Shown here: positions 7,693 through 16,039 of the stretch, in pieces | How positions within the stretch are numbered: position 1 is the stretch's first letter | How the letters are laid out: each line of letters begins with the position of its first letter | NCBI GenBank assembly: GCA_019118345.1 | Contig: DWZD01000019.1 | Span: 1 to 64,000, forward strand | Reading direction: 5' to 3' | DNA: 64,000 bases | Origin: Candidatus Desulfovibrio intestinavium | GTDB taxonomy: Bacteria; Desulfobacterota; Desulfovibrionia; Desulfovibrionales; Desulfovibrionaceae | Notes under the pieces: generated by a model | What the model was told of the DNA's origin: nothing | What the model saw: only the letters and a program-made list of their open reading frames with translations | Databases searched by the model: none | Position numbers and translations under genes: made by a program

Positions 7693-8355
7693 TCACGAGC
7701 CGCAGGAGGCCCCCAGGATGGCCTCCGCCATACGCATCGCGATCCAAGGCATGGCCTTGTTGCGAGGCTTGCCGAGATCGTTATTAATGATGACTTCCTC
7801 CAGCTCGTCCGGCGGCCTGCCCAGAGCTATGCCCACGCCGGCGCGCACGGCCCAGATTTCTTGGCAGCTCTCCATGGCAAAACCGATCCCCCCCAGCATG
7901 CCGACGCCCATCCCCAGGAGAGCGCCCCTCACCGGGCCGACCTCCCGTGCGCCCAGGGTGCCCCCCAGCACACAGCCCACGATGCCGCCGCCAATGGCCG
8001 TGCCCACCCAGCGAAAGGGGTTGAAGCGGCACCCCTTTCTGGCTCTGAACATCTCGCGCATTTCCACCTTCACCATCACCGTATTCTCGTCAGGCGTATC
8101 AACGACCTCCCATCGGCCCCTGTCGATCTGCTCCCTGAGACATTTTCTCAAGGCGTTGACTTCATCCTCACTGGTCTCGCTCGTTCCCGATACGTCCAGA
8201 TAAAAGCTGCGGTAGTCATCGCCCAGCCCCGTGGGGGTAAGCCAGCACTTGTCCGGCGGCTTTGCCGCGCAGCCCGGCAGGCAAAGGCAGAAGCTCAACA
8301 ACAGGACAAGCAGAAAATGCGAAAGACTACGGTTCCACCTGAAACGATGCGACAT
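7693..8355 (-). CDS. TraT-like lipoprotein 3
   Basis: A 220-aa lipoprotein with signal LLVLLLSFCLCLPGC (Cys about residue 29). RSFYLDVSGTSE, a helix and NTVMVKVEMREMF form the TraT-like alpha/beta start. AIGGGIVGCVLGGTLGA and GALLGMGVGMLGGIGFAM form the paired Gly-rich membrane hairpin typical of TraT. EIWAVRAGVGIALGRPPDELEEVIINND and a last amphipathic helix follow. A clear AGGAGG site precedes the ATG at 8355. The last 30 residues differ from the other paralogues. It is probably an outer-membrane lipoprotein; the function is not known, and surface exclusion or serum resistance is the precedent for the family. Confidence 0.7.
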   Translation of the reverse strand: MSHRFRWNRSLSHFLLVLLLSFCLCLPGCAAKPPDKCWLTPTGLGDDYRSFYLDVSGTSETSEDEVNALRKCLREQIDRGRWEVVDTPDENTVMVKVEMREMFRARKGCRFNPFRWVGTAIGGGIVGCVLGGTLGAREVGPVRGALLGMGVGMLGGIGFAMESCQEIWAVRAGVGIALGRPPDELEEVIINNDLGKPRNKAMPWIAMRMAEAILGASCGS

Positions 8356-8403
8356 GTCTCCTCCTGTTCCCGTTCAGTCAAGAGGAAGAACGCGGCAACG
8401 GCG

Positions 8404-9084
8404 TCACTCCCCGCCCGCCCCGCCTGCACCGGTCGAGATGACCTCGCGGATGCGCTCCGCCAGCCGCCGCCCGATCTGCGGGATGGCTTCCTCGCGGGAA
8501 GCGACGCCGTCCTCGCCGGAACTGACGACGATTTCCTCCAGCCTGTCCGGCGTCCGGCCCGTGGCCATGCCCACGCCGGCGCGTACGGCCCAGATTTCCC
8601 TGTCGGCCTGGGCCAGGGCATAGCTGCTGCCCCCCACAACGCCCACAACCATCCCCACGCCCGCCCCCAGCAGGGCGCTGGTTTCCGTGTAGGCTCCCAC
8701 AAGGGCCCCGAAGGCAAGCCCCGCGAGGGCGCCGCCGACGGTGCTGCCCAGCCAGCCCACAGGGCTGAAGCCCACGGTCCCGGCCTGGAACATGTCGCGC
8801 ACCTCCACCTTCACCACCAGCGTTTTCTCATCGGGATTGTCCACGGGCCGCATGACGCTGTTGTGCTCGATGCCCTGCCTGATGGCGGCGGACAGCTTTC
8901 CGGCATCCACGTCCTTGCCCGAGACATCCAGATACAGGGAGCTGTCCTCGTCCGCCGCCACGGACGTGAGGCTGCCGCCGTCCGGCAGTTTGCTCCCGCA
9001 GCCCGGCAGGCACAGGCAGAGGATCAACAGCAGGACAAGCAGAAGGCGCAGGATGTCATGGTTGCGCATGAGACGATTCCGCAT
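8404..9084 (-). CDS. TraT-like lipoprotein 4
   Basis: A 226-aa lipoprotein, signal LLLVLLLILCLCLPGC. It carries SSLYLDVSGKDVDAGKLSAAI, TLVVKVEVRDMFQAG, the Gly-rich pair VGGALAGLAFGALVGAY / ALLGAGVGMVVGVVGG, then EIWAVRAGVGMATGRTPDRLEE and a C-terminal helix RRLAERIREVI. This is the clearest TraT-type protein of the set together with member 6. The ATG at 9084 is preferred (AAGGAG 8 bases before it) over an upstream in-frame ATG at 9108. It lies 48 bp upstream of member 3 and is probably co-transcribed. Confidence 0.75.
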   Translation of the reverse strand: MRNRLMRNHDILRLLLVLLLILCLCLPGCGSKLPDGGSLTSVAADEDSSLYLDVSGKDVDAGKLSAAIRQGIEHNSVMRPVDNPDEKTLVVKVEVRDMFQAGTVGFSPVGWLGSTVGGALAGLAFGALVGAYTETSALLGAGVGMVVGVVGGSSYALAQADREIWAVRAGVGMATGRTPDRLEEIVVSSGEDGVASREEAIPQIGRRLAERIREVISTGAGGAGGE

Positions 9085-9129
9085 GCCCTTTCTCCTTCGT
9101 TTCTTCATGCCGCAGGGAACGGCGACGGG

Positions 9130-9822
9130 TCACTTCCCGTCGGCTCCGCCCGCCGCGGGCACAATCGCCTTGCCAATGCGTTCCGCCAGACGCCGCCCAA
9201 TCTCCGGGATGGCCTCCTTGCGGGAGAAGGCCTCTTCCTTGCCGGTACTGACGACAAGCTCCTCCAGCTTGTCCGGCGTCCTGCCCGGGGCCATGCCCAC
9301 GGCGAGGCGCATGGCCCAGATAATCCTTGTGCCGTTGCCCAGGGCATAACTCTTTCCCGCCTCAATGCCCGCGGCCATCCCCAAGGCCGAACCCACCACG
9401 AGGCCGGAATCCACGGCGTGCTTGGCCAGACTGTCGTCGAAGGCCCTGTCCAGCCAGCCCAGAGAATCGTCCTTCACGGTTCCGGCCCTGAACATCTCGC
9501 GCACCTCCACCTTCACCACCAGCGTTTGCGCATCAACGTCATCCGCAGGCCGCATGATGCTCCCGCGCTGCATGGTCTCGCTGATGGCGGCGCTCAGCGC
9601 CTCGATGTCCACCCATCGGCCCGACACCTCCAGATGAAAGGCGCCGCTCCTGTCCGCCCGCACGGGCGAGAGGCTGCCCTTGTCCGGCGATCCGGCCCCG
9701 CAGCCCGGCAAGCCGAGGCAGAGAACCAGCATCAGCGCGCACAGGAGGCGCGGGACAGCGGATCTCCGCTCGCGGCGCTGCGGCAGGCGGCCACTGCCGA
9801 TGCCGGCAGGCGGGCAAGACAT
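9130..9822 (-). CDS. TraT-like lipoprotein 5
   Basis: A 230-aa lipoprotein, basic N-terminus then LLCALMLVLCLGLPGC. GAFHLEVSGRWVDIEALSAAI, TLVVKVEVREMFRAG and a C-terminal IIWAMRLAVGMAPGRTPDKLEE with RRLAERIGKAI match member 4 closely. The Gly-rich membrane segment is less regular (WLDRAFDDSLAKHAVDSG, then LVVGSALGMAAGIEAG), so only one of the two hydrophobic strands is intact. The ATG at 9822 begins 11 bp after the stop of member 6, with a weak GGGCGGCAGG site. Longer in-frame readings run into member 6 and are not credible. Confidence 0.7.
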   Translation of the reverse strand: MSCPPAGIGSGRLPQRRERRSAVPRLLCALMLVLCLGLPGCGAGSPDKGSLSPVRADRSGAFHLEVSGRWVDIEALSAAISETMQRGSIMRPADDVDAQTLVVKVEVREMFRAGTVKDDSLGWLDRAFDDSLAKHAVDSGLVVGSALGMAAGIEAGKSYALGNGTRIIWAMRLAVGMAPGRTPDKLEELVVSTGKEEAFSRKEAIPEIGRRLAERIGKAIVPAAGGADGK

Positions 9823-9832
9823 GCCTGCCGCC

Positions 9833-10489
9833 CTACTGTCCGCCGGACGCCGCCGAAGCCGTGATCGCCGCGCTGATGCGCTGGGCCAGCTTGTCCTGCA
9901 AGGTGGGCAGGGCATCCTCGCGCGAGCTGACGCCGTCGGCGCTGACGACGACTTCCTCCAGCGTGTCGGGCGTCTTGCCTCTGGCCATGCCGACCCCGGC
10001 GCGCATGGCCCAGGTCGTCTTTGTCTGGCTGTCCAGCGCCGAGACGCCGACACCGGTAGCCGCGCCGACGCCCGCGCCGATGAGCGCGCCGCTCCGGCCT
10101 CCGGCCAGACCGCCCACCAGTGTGCCCAGCAAGACGCCGGTGGCCGTTGTCCCCAGCGTCTCGCTGGCGTCCAGGCTGGACGAACCGGCGGCAAAAATCT
10201 CCCGCACGTCCACCCGAATCACCAGAACCTCAGGGCCGGGGGCATCGGCCATGCTCAGGCCGGTATCGCTTTGCAGATAGCCCATGATGGTGTATTTGAG
10301 ATCCGCGGCATTGACGCCCTTGCCCGAAATATCCAGATAAAACGCCGTATTTTCGTCCACGTGCGTGGGGGTGAGCGTGCCGCTGTCCGGGCGTGAGCCG
10401 CAACCTGCCAGAAGCAGACAGCAGCACAGCGTGAGCAGTGTCGGCAACAGCCTGACGCCGAGGTCGTCGCGGCGGAAAATGTGCCTCAT
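9833..10489 (-). CDS. TraT-like lipoprotein 6
   Basis: A 218-aa lipoprotein, signal LLPTLLTLCCCLLLAGC. TAFYLDISGKGVNAADLKYTI and VLVIRVDVREIFAAG come first. Two regular glycine-zipper stretches follow (GVLLGTLVGGLAGGRSGALIG and GVGAATGVGV), then TTWAMRAGVGMARGKTPDTLEE and LQDKLAQRISAAI. This is the most TraT-like member. GAGGA lies 8 bases before the ATG at 10489. Glycine zippers of this sort probably insert in or under the outer membrane. Confidence 0.75.
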   Translation of the reverse strand: MRHIFRRDDLGVRLLPTLLTLCCCLLLAGCGSRPDSGTLTPTHVDENTAFYLDISGKGVNAADLKYTIMGYLQSDTGLSMADAPGPEVLVIRVDVREIFAAGSSSLDASETLGTTATGVLLGTLVGGLAGGRSGALIGAGVGAATGVGVSALDSQTKTTWAMRAGVGMARGKTPDTLEEVVVSADGVSSREDALPTLQDKLAQRISAAITASAASGGQ

Positions 10490-10513
10490 AATGTCCTCGC
10501 TTGCGATCTGTCG

Positions 10514-11211
10514 TTACGACGGCGCTGTGATGGCATCCCTGATGCGTTGCGCCAGTCTCTCTTCAAGGTAGCCTGCAGCCTCCTCGCTGGAGTCGGGGCC
10601 CGTGGTGCCGGTGCTCACGACAAGTTCTTCCAGCTGCTCCGGCTGCTCGTCCCAGGCCAAGCCCACCCCGGCCCGTACGGCCCAGATCTCTTTTTGATTG
10701 CTCATGGAAAAGCCGTAGACCAGGCCGGAAACGGCCCCTACCAGCCCGCCGATGGTGGCGCCGAGAACGGTGTCGGAGGAGGTGTCGAAAAAACCGGCCT
10801 CCTGAGCCCCGCCGGCAATGGCCCCGCCCACCGTGCCGACGGTGGCGAAAGCGAGGGCCGCCCCCGCGGACTTCAGGTAGTTTTTGCGCGTCATGCCCGC
10901 CAGATAGAGATCCCGCACATCCACGCGCACCACCAGTGTGCCGGGGCCGGGCTGATCGACGGCCTTCATGCCGTCAACGGTCAGGAGCCGCTTTTCAATG
11001 GCTGAGGCAAGCGAGTCGGAGCACATGCCCATTTCCTCCCCCCTCTCTGCCGAGACATCCAGGTAAAAGGGCGTCTCCTTCCTGACCGACACCGAGGACA
11101 GGGATCGCTGTCCGGCAATTGGGTGCAGCCCAACAGGATCAGACTGCAGCATGCCGTCAACAGGACAAGCAATGGACGCAGGCAGGCATATTTCCGTATG
11201 CAGGCCAACAC
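10514..11211 (-). pseudogene. TraT-like lipoprotein 7, single-base frameshift
   Basis: This is the promoter-proximal member. The lipoprotein signal (LRPLLVLLTACCSLILLGC, then TQLPDS) is in one frame; the rest of the protein (SLSSVSVRKETPFYLDVSAE ... VVRVDVRDLYLAG ... EIWAVRAGVGLAWDEQPEQLEE) is in another. Adding one C on the plus strand near 11106-11107 restores the paralogue consensus LPDSGSLS, so one base is missing here. The start is taken as GTG at 11211 with AGGAG 6 bases upstream. An ATG at 11298 lies upstream of the promoter's start point and is rejected. It may be a true null allele, a phase-variable state or a sequencing error; there is no homopolymer at the site. Confidence 0.65.
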
Positions 11212-11268
11212 GGAACTCTCCTGTGGACGGATGTCGGACGGAGCGCGCCAAAAAACTATTTTTTTATG

Positions 11269-11297
11269 CTTATATAATGATGCAGACATGTTGTCCA
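11269..11297 (-). promoter_or_regulatory. Promoter of the TraT-like array
   Basis: The minus strand reads TGGACA, 17 bp, TATAAG: both hexamers match the sigma-70 consensus at 5 of 6. Transcription would start near 11262, about 50 bases before the GTG at 11211. Confidence 0.7.
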
Positions 11298-11516
11298 CCC
11301 ATTTCGGCTCCGGCCCGCTGTATCGACGGAGGGGAGGGACATCCCCTGTTGCGCCATGCGGCAGAAAGAAGTAACCCCTTGATGGAAGGATATGCAGCGG
11401 ACAGGATGTGAAGGTTGACCGATCTCCGGCAGGGCTGCCGATGCGCCGTCCCGGATGCCCCGGACACGCGCGGGGTGAGTGGCCGCCCGCTCCGGCAGCG
11501 CATGCGACAGGCTCTC

Positions 11517-11544
11517 TTGACGCTGGCGCATTTTGCCGTATTCT
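11517..11544 (+). promoter_or_regulatory. Probable topA promoter
   Basis: TTGACG, 16 bp, TATTCT; the predicted start point is about 25 bases before the topA ATG. The 275-bp gap 11299-11574 holds nothing else recognisable. Confidence 0.55.
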
Positions 11545-11574
11545 CGCCTGCGAAAACGCCGAAGGAAGCGACGC

Positions 11575-13836
11575 ATGGGCAAAGAGCTGATTATTGTGGA
11601 ATCACCCGCCAAGGTGAAAACCATCCGAAAATTTCTGGGGCCGCACTATATGGTGCTGGCCAGTGTGGGCCATGTGCGGGACTTGCCGTCCAGCACCCTG
11701 GGCGTGGACGAGGCCAATGATTTCGCCCCGCAGTATCAGGTCATCGACAACAAGAAGCCTGTGGTCAGCGAGCTGCGCAGCGCGGCGGCCAAGGCGGACA
11801 CCGTCTACCTTGCGCCCGACCCCGACCGCGAGGGGGAGGCCATTGCCTGGCATGTGGCCGAGCTTATCGGCGACAAGGCCAAGGACATCAAGCGCATCCA
11901 GTTCAACGAGATCACGGCCAAGGCCGTCAAGGATGCCCTTGCCCATCCCCGCGTCCTCAACCGGGATCTTTTTGACGCCCAGCAGGCCCGACGCATTCTT
12001 GACCGGCTGGTGGGCTACAAGATTTCCCCCCTGCTCTGGAAAACCATCAAGCGCGGCATCTCAGCCGGGCGCGTACAATCCGTGGCCCTGCGCCTCATCG
12101 TGGAGCGCGAGGACGAGCGCAATGCCTTTGTGCCCGAGGAATACTGGCAATTCCGCGCCACCCTGCAGGGCGACGCGCCGCCGCCCTTTCGGGCCGAGCT
12201 GGCCAAAATCAACGGCAAGAAGGCCGTGGTGCCCCATGCCGAGGCCGCGCAAAAGCTCGAAGCGGCCCTCACGGGCCAGCCCTGGCGGGTGGAAAGCGTG
12301 GAGCAGAAGGAGCGCGAGCGCGCCCCGCAGCCGCCCTTCATCACCTCCACCCTGCAGCAGGCGGCCAACCAGCGCCTGTCCTACACGGCCAAGCGCACCA
12401 TGAACATCGCCCAGCGCCTGTATGAGGGCGTGGAGCTGGAGGACGGCAGCATTACGGCGCTCATCACCTATATGCGCACCGACTCCACGCGCATCGCGGA
12501 CGAGGCGCGCACGGCGGCCCGGGAGTTCATCCTCGCCAGCTACGGCAAGGACTACCTGCCCGCCAAAAGCCGCATCTACAAGGCGAAAAGCGGCGCGCAG
12601 GACGCACACGAAGCCATCCGGCCCGTGGATGTGACCATCACGCCGGACAGTCTCAAGGGGCATCTGCCGCCGGATCAGTACAATCTTTACCGCCTCATCT
12701 GGTCGCGTTTCGTGGCTTCGCAAATGGCCGGCGCGCACTTTCACGACACCACGGCCACCATTGCCTGCGGGCCGAGCCAGTGGCGCGCCAAGGGGGAACG
12801 CCTGCTCTTCCCCGGCTTTCTGGCAGTCATGCCGCGCGGCAAGGACGAGGCGGACAGCGAACTGCCCCCCCTTGCGCCCGGGCAGGAACTCCGGCTGGAC
12901 AAGCTGGAAAAGGAACAGAAGTTCACCCAGCCCCCGGCCCGCTACAGCGAAGCCAGCCTCGTGCGCGAACTGGAAGAGCGCGGCATCGGGCGGCCGTCCA
13001 CCTACGCCAGCATTATTTCCACGTTGCAGGATCGCGAATACGTCAGCCTGCAGGACAGGCACTTCATCCCCACGGATCTGGGCCGCATCGTCTGCAAACA
13101 GCTTGTGGAACACTTTGCGCGGCTCATGGACGTGGGCTTCACGGCCGGCATGGAGGAAAACCTCGACAGGGTGGCCGAAGGCAAGGTGCGGTGGGTGGAT
13201 CTGCTGCACCACTTCGCGGACGACTTCAATCCCACCCTGGCGGCGGCTGCCAGGAACATGCAGTCGGTCAAGGGCGGCATCCCCACGGATCTGACCTGCC
13301 CGGACTGCGGCAAGCCGCTGGTCATCAAGTTCGGCAAGGCCGGACAGTTTCTGGCCTGCTCCGGCTATCCCGACTGCCGCTATACAAGCAATTTCCAGCG
13401 CAATGCCGAGGGACAGGTGGAAATCGTCGCACCCCTGAAGCCGCAGCTGGAAAAGGTGGGCGAATGCCCCCGCTGCGGTCGGGATCTCGTCATCAAGCGC
13501 TCGCGCACGGGCAGCCGCTTCATTGCCTGCACGGGCTATCCCGATTGCGACTACGCCGCGCCCTTCTCCACGGGCGTGACCTGCCCGCGCTGCGGCAACG
13601 GGCGGCTTGTGGAAAAGAGCAGCAAGCGCGGCAAGCTCTTCTATTCCTGCGATCAGTATCCCCAATGCGACTTTGCCCTCTGGGATCGCCCGCTGCCTGA
13701 GGCCTGCCCGCGCTGCGGTTCTCCCTATCTGGTGGAAAAGAAATCGCGGGACGGCCTGAAGGTCGTCTGCCCGGTCAGGGGCTGCGGCTATGTGAAGGAG
13801 GAGGACGACAATGGCCCGGAAACAAACGCCAGCTGA
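11575..13836 (+). CDS. topA: DNA topoisomerase I
   Basis: A 753-aa type IA topoisomerase that relaxes negative supercoils through a 5'-phosphotyrosine intermediate. It starts MGKELIIVESPAKVKTIRKFLG (Toprim) and has the Toprim acidic motif APDPDREGEAIAWH. RVQSVALRLIVERE and the active-site segment ITYMRTDSTRI (catalytic Tyr) follow. The C-terminus has four zinc-ribbon repeats (CPDCGKPL, CPRCGRDL, CPRCGNGRL, CPRCGSPYL, each with a second Cys pair of the GYPDC kind). The ATG at 11575 has AAGGA 9 bases upstream. The end overlaps the next gene by 26 bp. Confidence 0.97.
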   Translation: MGKELIIVESPAKVKTIRKFLGPHYMVLASVGHVRDLPSSTLGVDEANDFAPQYQVIDNKKPVVSELRSAAAKADTVYLAPDPDREGEAIAWHVAELIGDKAKDIKRIQFNEITAKAVKDALAHPRVLNRDLFDAQQARRILDRLVGYKISPLLWKTIKRGISAGRVQSVALRLIVEREDERNAFVPEEYWQFRATLQGDAPPPFRAELAKINGKKAVVPHAEAAQKLEAALTGQPWRVESVEQKERERAPQPPFITSTLQQAANQRLSYTAKRTMNIAQRLYEGVELEDGSITALITYMRTDSTRIADEARTAAREFILASYGKDYLPAKSRIYKAKSGAQDAHEAIRPVDVTITPDSLKGHLPPDQYNLYRLIWSRFVASQMAGAHFHDTTATIACGPSQWRAKGERLLFPGFLAVMPRGKDEADSELPPLAPGQELRLDKLEKEQKFTQPPARYSEASLVRELEERGIGRPSTYASIISTLQDREYVSLQDRHFIPTDLGRIVCKQLVEHFARLMDVGFTAGMEENLDRVAEGKVRWVDLLHHFADDFNPTLAAAARNMQSVKGGIPTDLTCPDCGKPLVIKFGKAGQFLACSGYPDCRYTSNFQRNAEGQVEIVAPLKPQLEKVGECPRCGRDLVIKRSRTGSRFIACTGYPDCDYAAPFSTGVTCPRCGNGRLVEKSSKRGKLFYSCDQYPQCDFALWDRPLPEACPRCGSPYLVEKKSRDGLKVVCPVRGCGYVKEEDDNGPETNAS

Positions 13837-15016
13837 CGCCAGCCGCAAGAACGGCAGGCAGGACGCCCCTGCCGCCCTCCCGGCGACGCCCCCCGTGCCC
13901 CCGCGCATCACGCCCCTGAGCAGCCCGCTGGGCCTTGAGGCCCGCCTTGCCGACCTGCTGGAAAGCGGGCAGCCCGCCGTGCTCATGACCGTCATCAGCC
14001 GGGAAGGTTCCGCGCCGCGCGGGGCCGGCACCCGCGCCCTGCTGACCGCCGACGGGCTGCTGGGCACCGTGGGCGGCGGCGCGCTGGAAGCGGCGGCTCT
14101 GGACATGGCCCGCCAGTGTCTGGCCAGCGGCCTCTCCGCCTGCCACCTGTGCCGCATGGACGGCAGCGCCGATACGGACATGATCTGCGGCGGCAGCATG
14201 GAAGTGCTTTGTGAAAGTCTTGACGCCGCGCAGGCTCCGCTTTTCCGTCAGGCCCAGCGCGCACTGGATCAGGGCATCGAAGGCATCTGGTCCGTGGACG
14301 TCACCCGGGAGAAACATCCCCGGCGCGTCCTCTATCTGGAACGGCAGCCCGACAGTCCCGCGACGCCGACCGACGGCCTGTCGCTTGACCTTTCCGCCCT
14401 GCCCGGGGATACGCCCGGCGTCATCATCGGCCTCGATCCGGCCCGCAACCTGCTGGAAAAGAACAGGGGCAAGGCCGGCCTTGTGGATGCCACCGTGGCC
14501 CGCATCTACATGGAGCCGCTGGATACGCCGCCGGTGCTCCTGCTCTGCGGCGGCGGCCATGTGTCGCTGGAAGTGGCCACCCTGGCCCATGCCTGCGGCT
14601 TTGTGGTGGATGTGGTGGACGATCGGGCGGAATTCGCCTCCCCGGATCGCTTCCCCATGGCCCGCCACTGCTTCGTGCTCAAGGCCTTTGCCGACCTTGT
14701 GCGGGCCTGCGGCATCGGGCGGCGGCATTATGTGGCCATCATGACCCGGGGCCACAGCTTTGATCGGGAAGTGCTTGTCCAGGCCCTGGAAAGCCATGCC
14801 TTCTACATCGGCATGATCGGCAGCCGTTCCAAGCGGGAAAGCGTCTATGCCGCCCTGCGCGCCGAGGGCATGCCCGACGCCGAACTGGCCTGCGTGCGCT
14901 GCCCCATCGGCCTGCCCGTCGGCGCGGACTCGCCGCAGCAGATCGCCGTCTCCGTGGTGGCCGAACTGCTGGCCGCGCGCGCCGGAACCCTGCAACGGCT
15001 GCGCATTGACGACTGA
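13811..15016 (+). CDS. XdhC-family protein (molybdenum cofactor insertion)
   Basis: A 401-aa protein. Residues about 35-130 are the XdhC/CoxI N-terminal domain (VLMTVISREGSAPRGAGTRALL, then LLGTVGGGALEAAAL). From about 235 comes the Rossmann part (VLLLCGGGHVSLEVATLA), then the conserved HYVAIMTRGHSFDREVL and the XdhC C-terminal motif YIGMIGSRSKRESVYAAL. Known members bind molybdopterin and deliver the sulfurated cofactor to xanthine dehydrogenase-type enzymes. No molybdoenzyme gene is near, so the client is unknown. It starts inside the end of topA with GGAGGAGG upstream and so is translationally linked to it. The first 35 residues are Pro/Ala-rich and unconserved in character. Confidence 0.85.
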   Translation: MARKQTPADASRKNGRQDAPAALPATPPVPPRITPLSSPLGLEARLADLLESGQPAVLMTVISREGSAPRGAGTRALLTADGLLGTVGGGALEAAALDMARQCLASGLSACHLCRMDGSADTDMICGGSMEVLCESLDAAQAPLFRQAQRALDQGIEGIWSVDVTREKHPRRVLYLERQPDSPATPTDGLSLDLSALPGDTPGVIIGLDPARNLLEKNRGKAGLVDATVARIYMEPLDTPPVLLLCGGGHVSLEVATLAHACGFVVDVVDDRAEFASPDRFPMARHCFVLKAFADLVRACGIGRRHYVAIMTRGHSFDREVLVQALESHAFYIGMIGSRSKRESVYAALRAEGMPDAELACVRCPIGLPVGADSPQQIAVSVVAELLAARAGTLQRLRIDD

Positions 15017-15025
15017 GAACCCCCC

Positions 15026-15050
15026 GGCTGCCGCGAGGCAAGCGGCAGCC
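15026..15050 (+). terminator. Hairpin after the XdhC-family gene
   Basis: GGCTGCCGC pairs with GCGGCAGCC (9 bp, 7-base loop) and is followed only by CTTTC, so termination would be weak or partial. Confidence 0.4.
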
Positions 15051-15075
15051 CTTTCGCCCTGTGGAGGACTTGCCC

Positions 15076-15726
15076 GTGGTTCAGCTTTTCATTGTCCTGC
15101 TCCTGTTGAGTGCCATTGCCATCATCTATATGGAAGCCCGCCGCCGCCTGCTGGCCCAGCGCCGCCTGATCGCCTCCATCAAGGCGGACATCGCCGACGA
15201 AACGCGCATGACCGCCCAGGTGGGCGTCTACGCCGGCGCGGATCAGAGTACGGTGGTCATCGGCGTTTCCGAGGAAATGGGCGGATTCTACTACCGCGTC
15301 GTGCGGCAGCATGCCGAGGCCGGGCGCGGCAAGATCAATCTCTGCAACATCACTGTCGTGGATCTGTATATTGACGGACAGGTTCAGGACATTCACGAAA
15401 ACGGCTCCGAAATGCCCACCAGCACCGCCCAGGCCACGGATCTGGCCGCCCGCCTGCTGAGCCAGTATCCGCCGGATCAGGTCAATGCCATGCAGCGCAT
15501 CGAATTGCGCATCAGCTACCTCAGCGAGTCCGGTAGCGAACATACGCTGGAATTCTCCGCCCTGCGGCCCAGCGTGGCCCCCCGCCGGCGAGATCGCACC
15601 CAGATTCTCAAGAATGCCCTCTGGTGGTGCATCTTCATCCGCCTGGCGGCTCAGCATACCCGGCTCGCCGCCGAGGGGCTGTATGGCCTTTCTGATGACG
15701 AAAATAGTTTCAAAAAAAATAATTAA
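15076..15726 (+). CDS. Membrane-anchored hypothetical protein
   Basis: A 216-aa protein with a GTG start at 15076 (GGAGG 8 bases upstream). One N-terminal membrane segment (LFIVLLLLSAIAIIYM) is followed by a basic stretch and a soluble domain. The middle holds several predicted beta-strands (TVVIGVSEEMGGFYYRVV, INLCNITVVDLYIDGQ). The C-terminus becomes polar and ends in a Lys/Asn tail where the DNA turns AT-rich. I do not recognise a family. It may be co-transcribed with topA and the XdhC-family gene if the hairpin at 15026 lets transcription through. Confidence 0.6.
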   Translation: MVQLFIVLLLLSAIAIIYMEARRRLLAQRRLIASIKADIADETRMTAQVGVYAGADQSTVVIGVSEEMGGFYYRVVRQHAEAGRGKINLCNITVVDLYIDGQVQDIHENGSEMPTSTAQATDLAARLLSQYPPDQVNAMQRIELRISYLSESGSEHTLEFSALRPSVAPRRRDRTQILKNALWWCIFIRLAAQHTRLAAEGLYGLSDDENSFKKNN

Positions 15727-16039
15727 AAAAATCAATAGGATAGAAAGAGACAATACGGTTCTCCAGCCCATTGACATTATTGACTTTTTTTGGACAATTT
15801 TCAGGCCGGGCCTTTCCGCCCTTTCTTGACACCACCGCCGAAAGTGTGCTTTTCGATAATTTGCCTTTGCGCTGACCGGGCACTGTCCCGCCAGCCGGCG
15901 CGTGACGGACGGCATCCGCGGCAAGGCCCGGGCCACGGCCCCCCTTTCCGTTGGTTGCCGCCGCGTCTTCTGATTCATTGTCCGCCGAGCGGCGGCAACC
16001 CTCGTGAAAAGCGGGCAACCGCTTATGGAGCTTCGTTCA
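15727..16039. other. Intergenic region before the RND operon
   Basis: AT-rich at first, with T-tracts. It holds three TTGAC motifs (near 15769, 15779 and 15826), but none has a -10 hexamer at acceptable spacing, so I name no promoter. No gene is seen. Confidence 0.5.

Noticed and set aside
10981-11298. ATG at 11298 as the start of TraT-like member 7
   Set aside because: It lies upstream of the predicted transcript start; GTG at 11211 has a proper ribosome site.
15769-15860. Promoter for the RND operon from TTGACA motifs
   Set aside because: The only good -10 (GATAAT) lies 23 bp from the nearest TTGACA, and the other motifs lack a -10.
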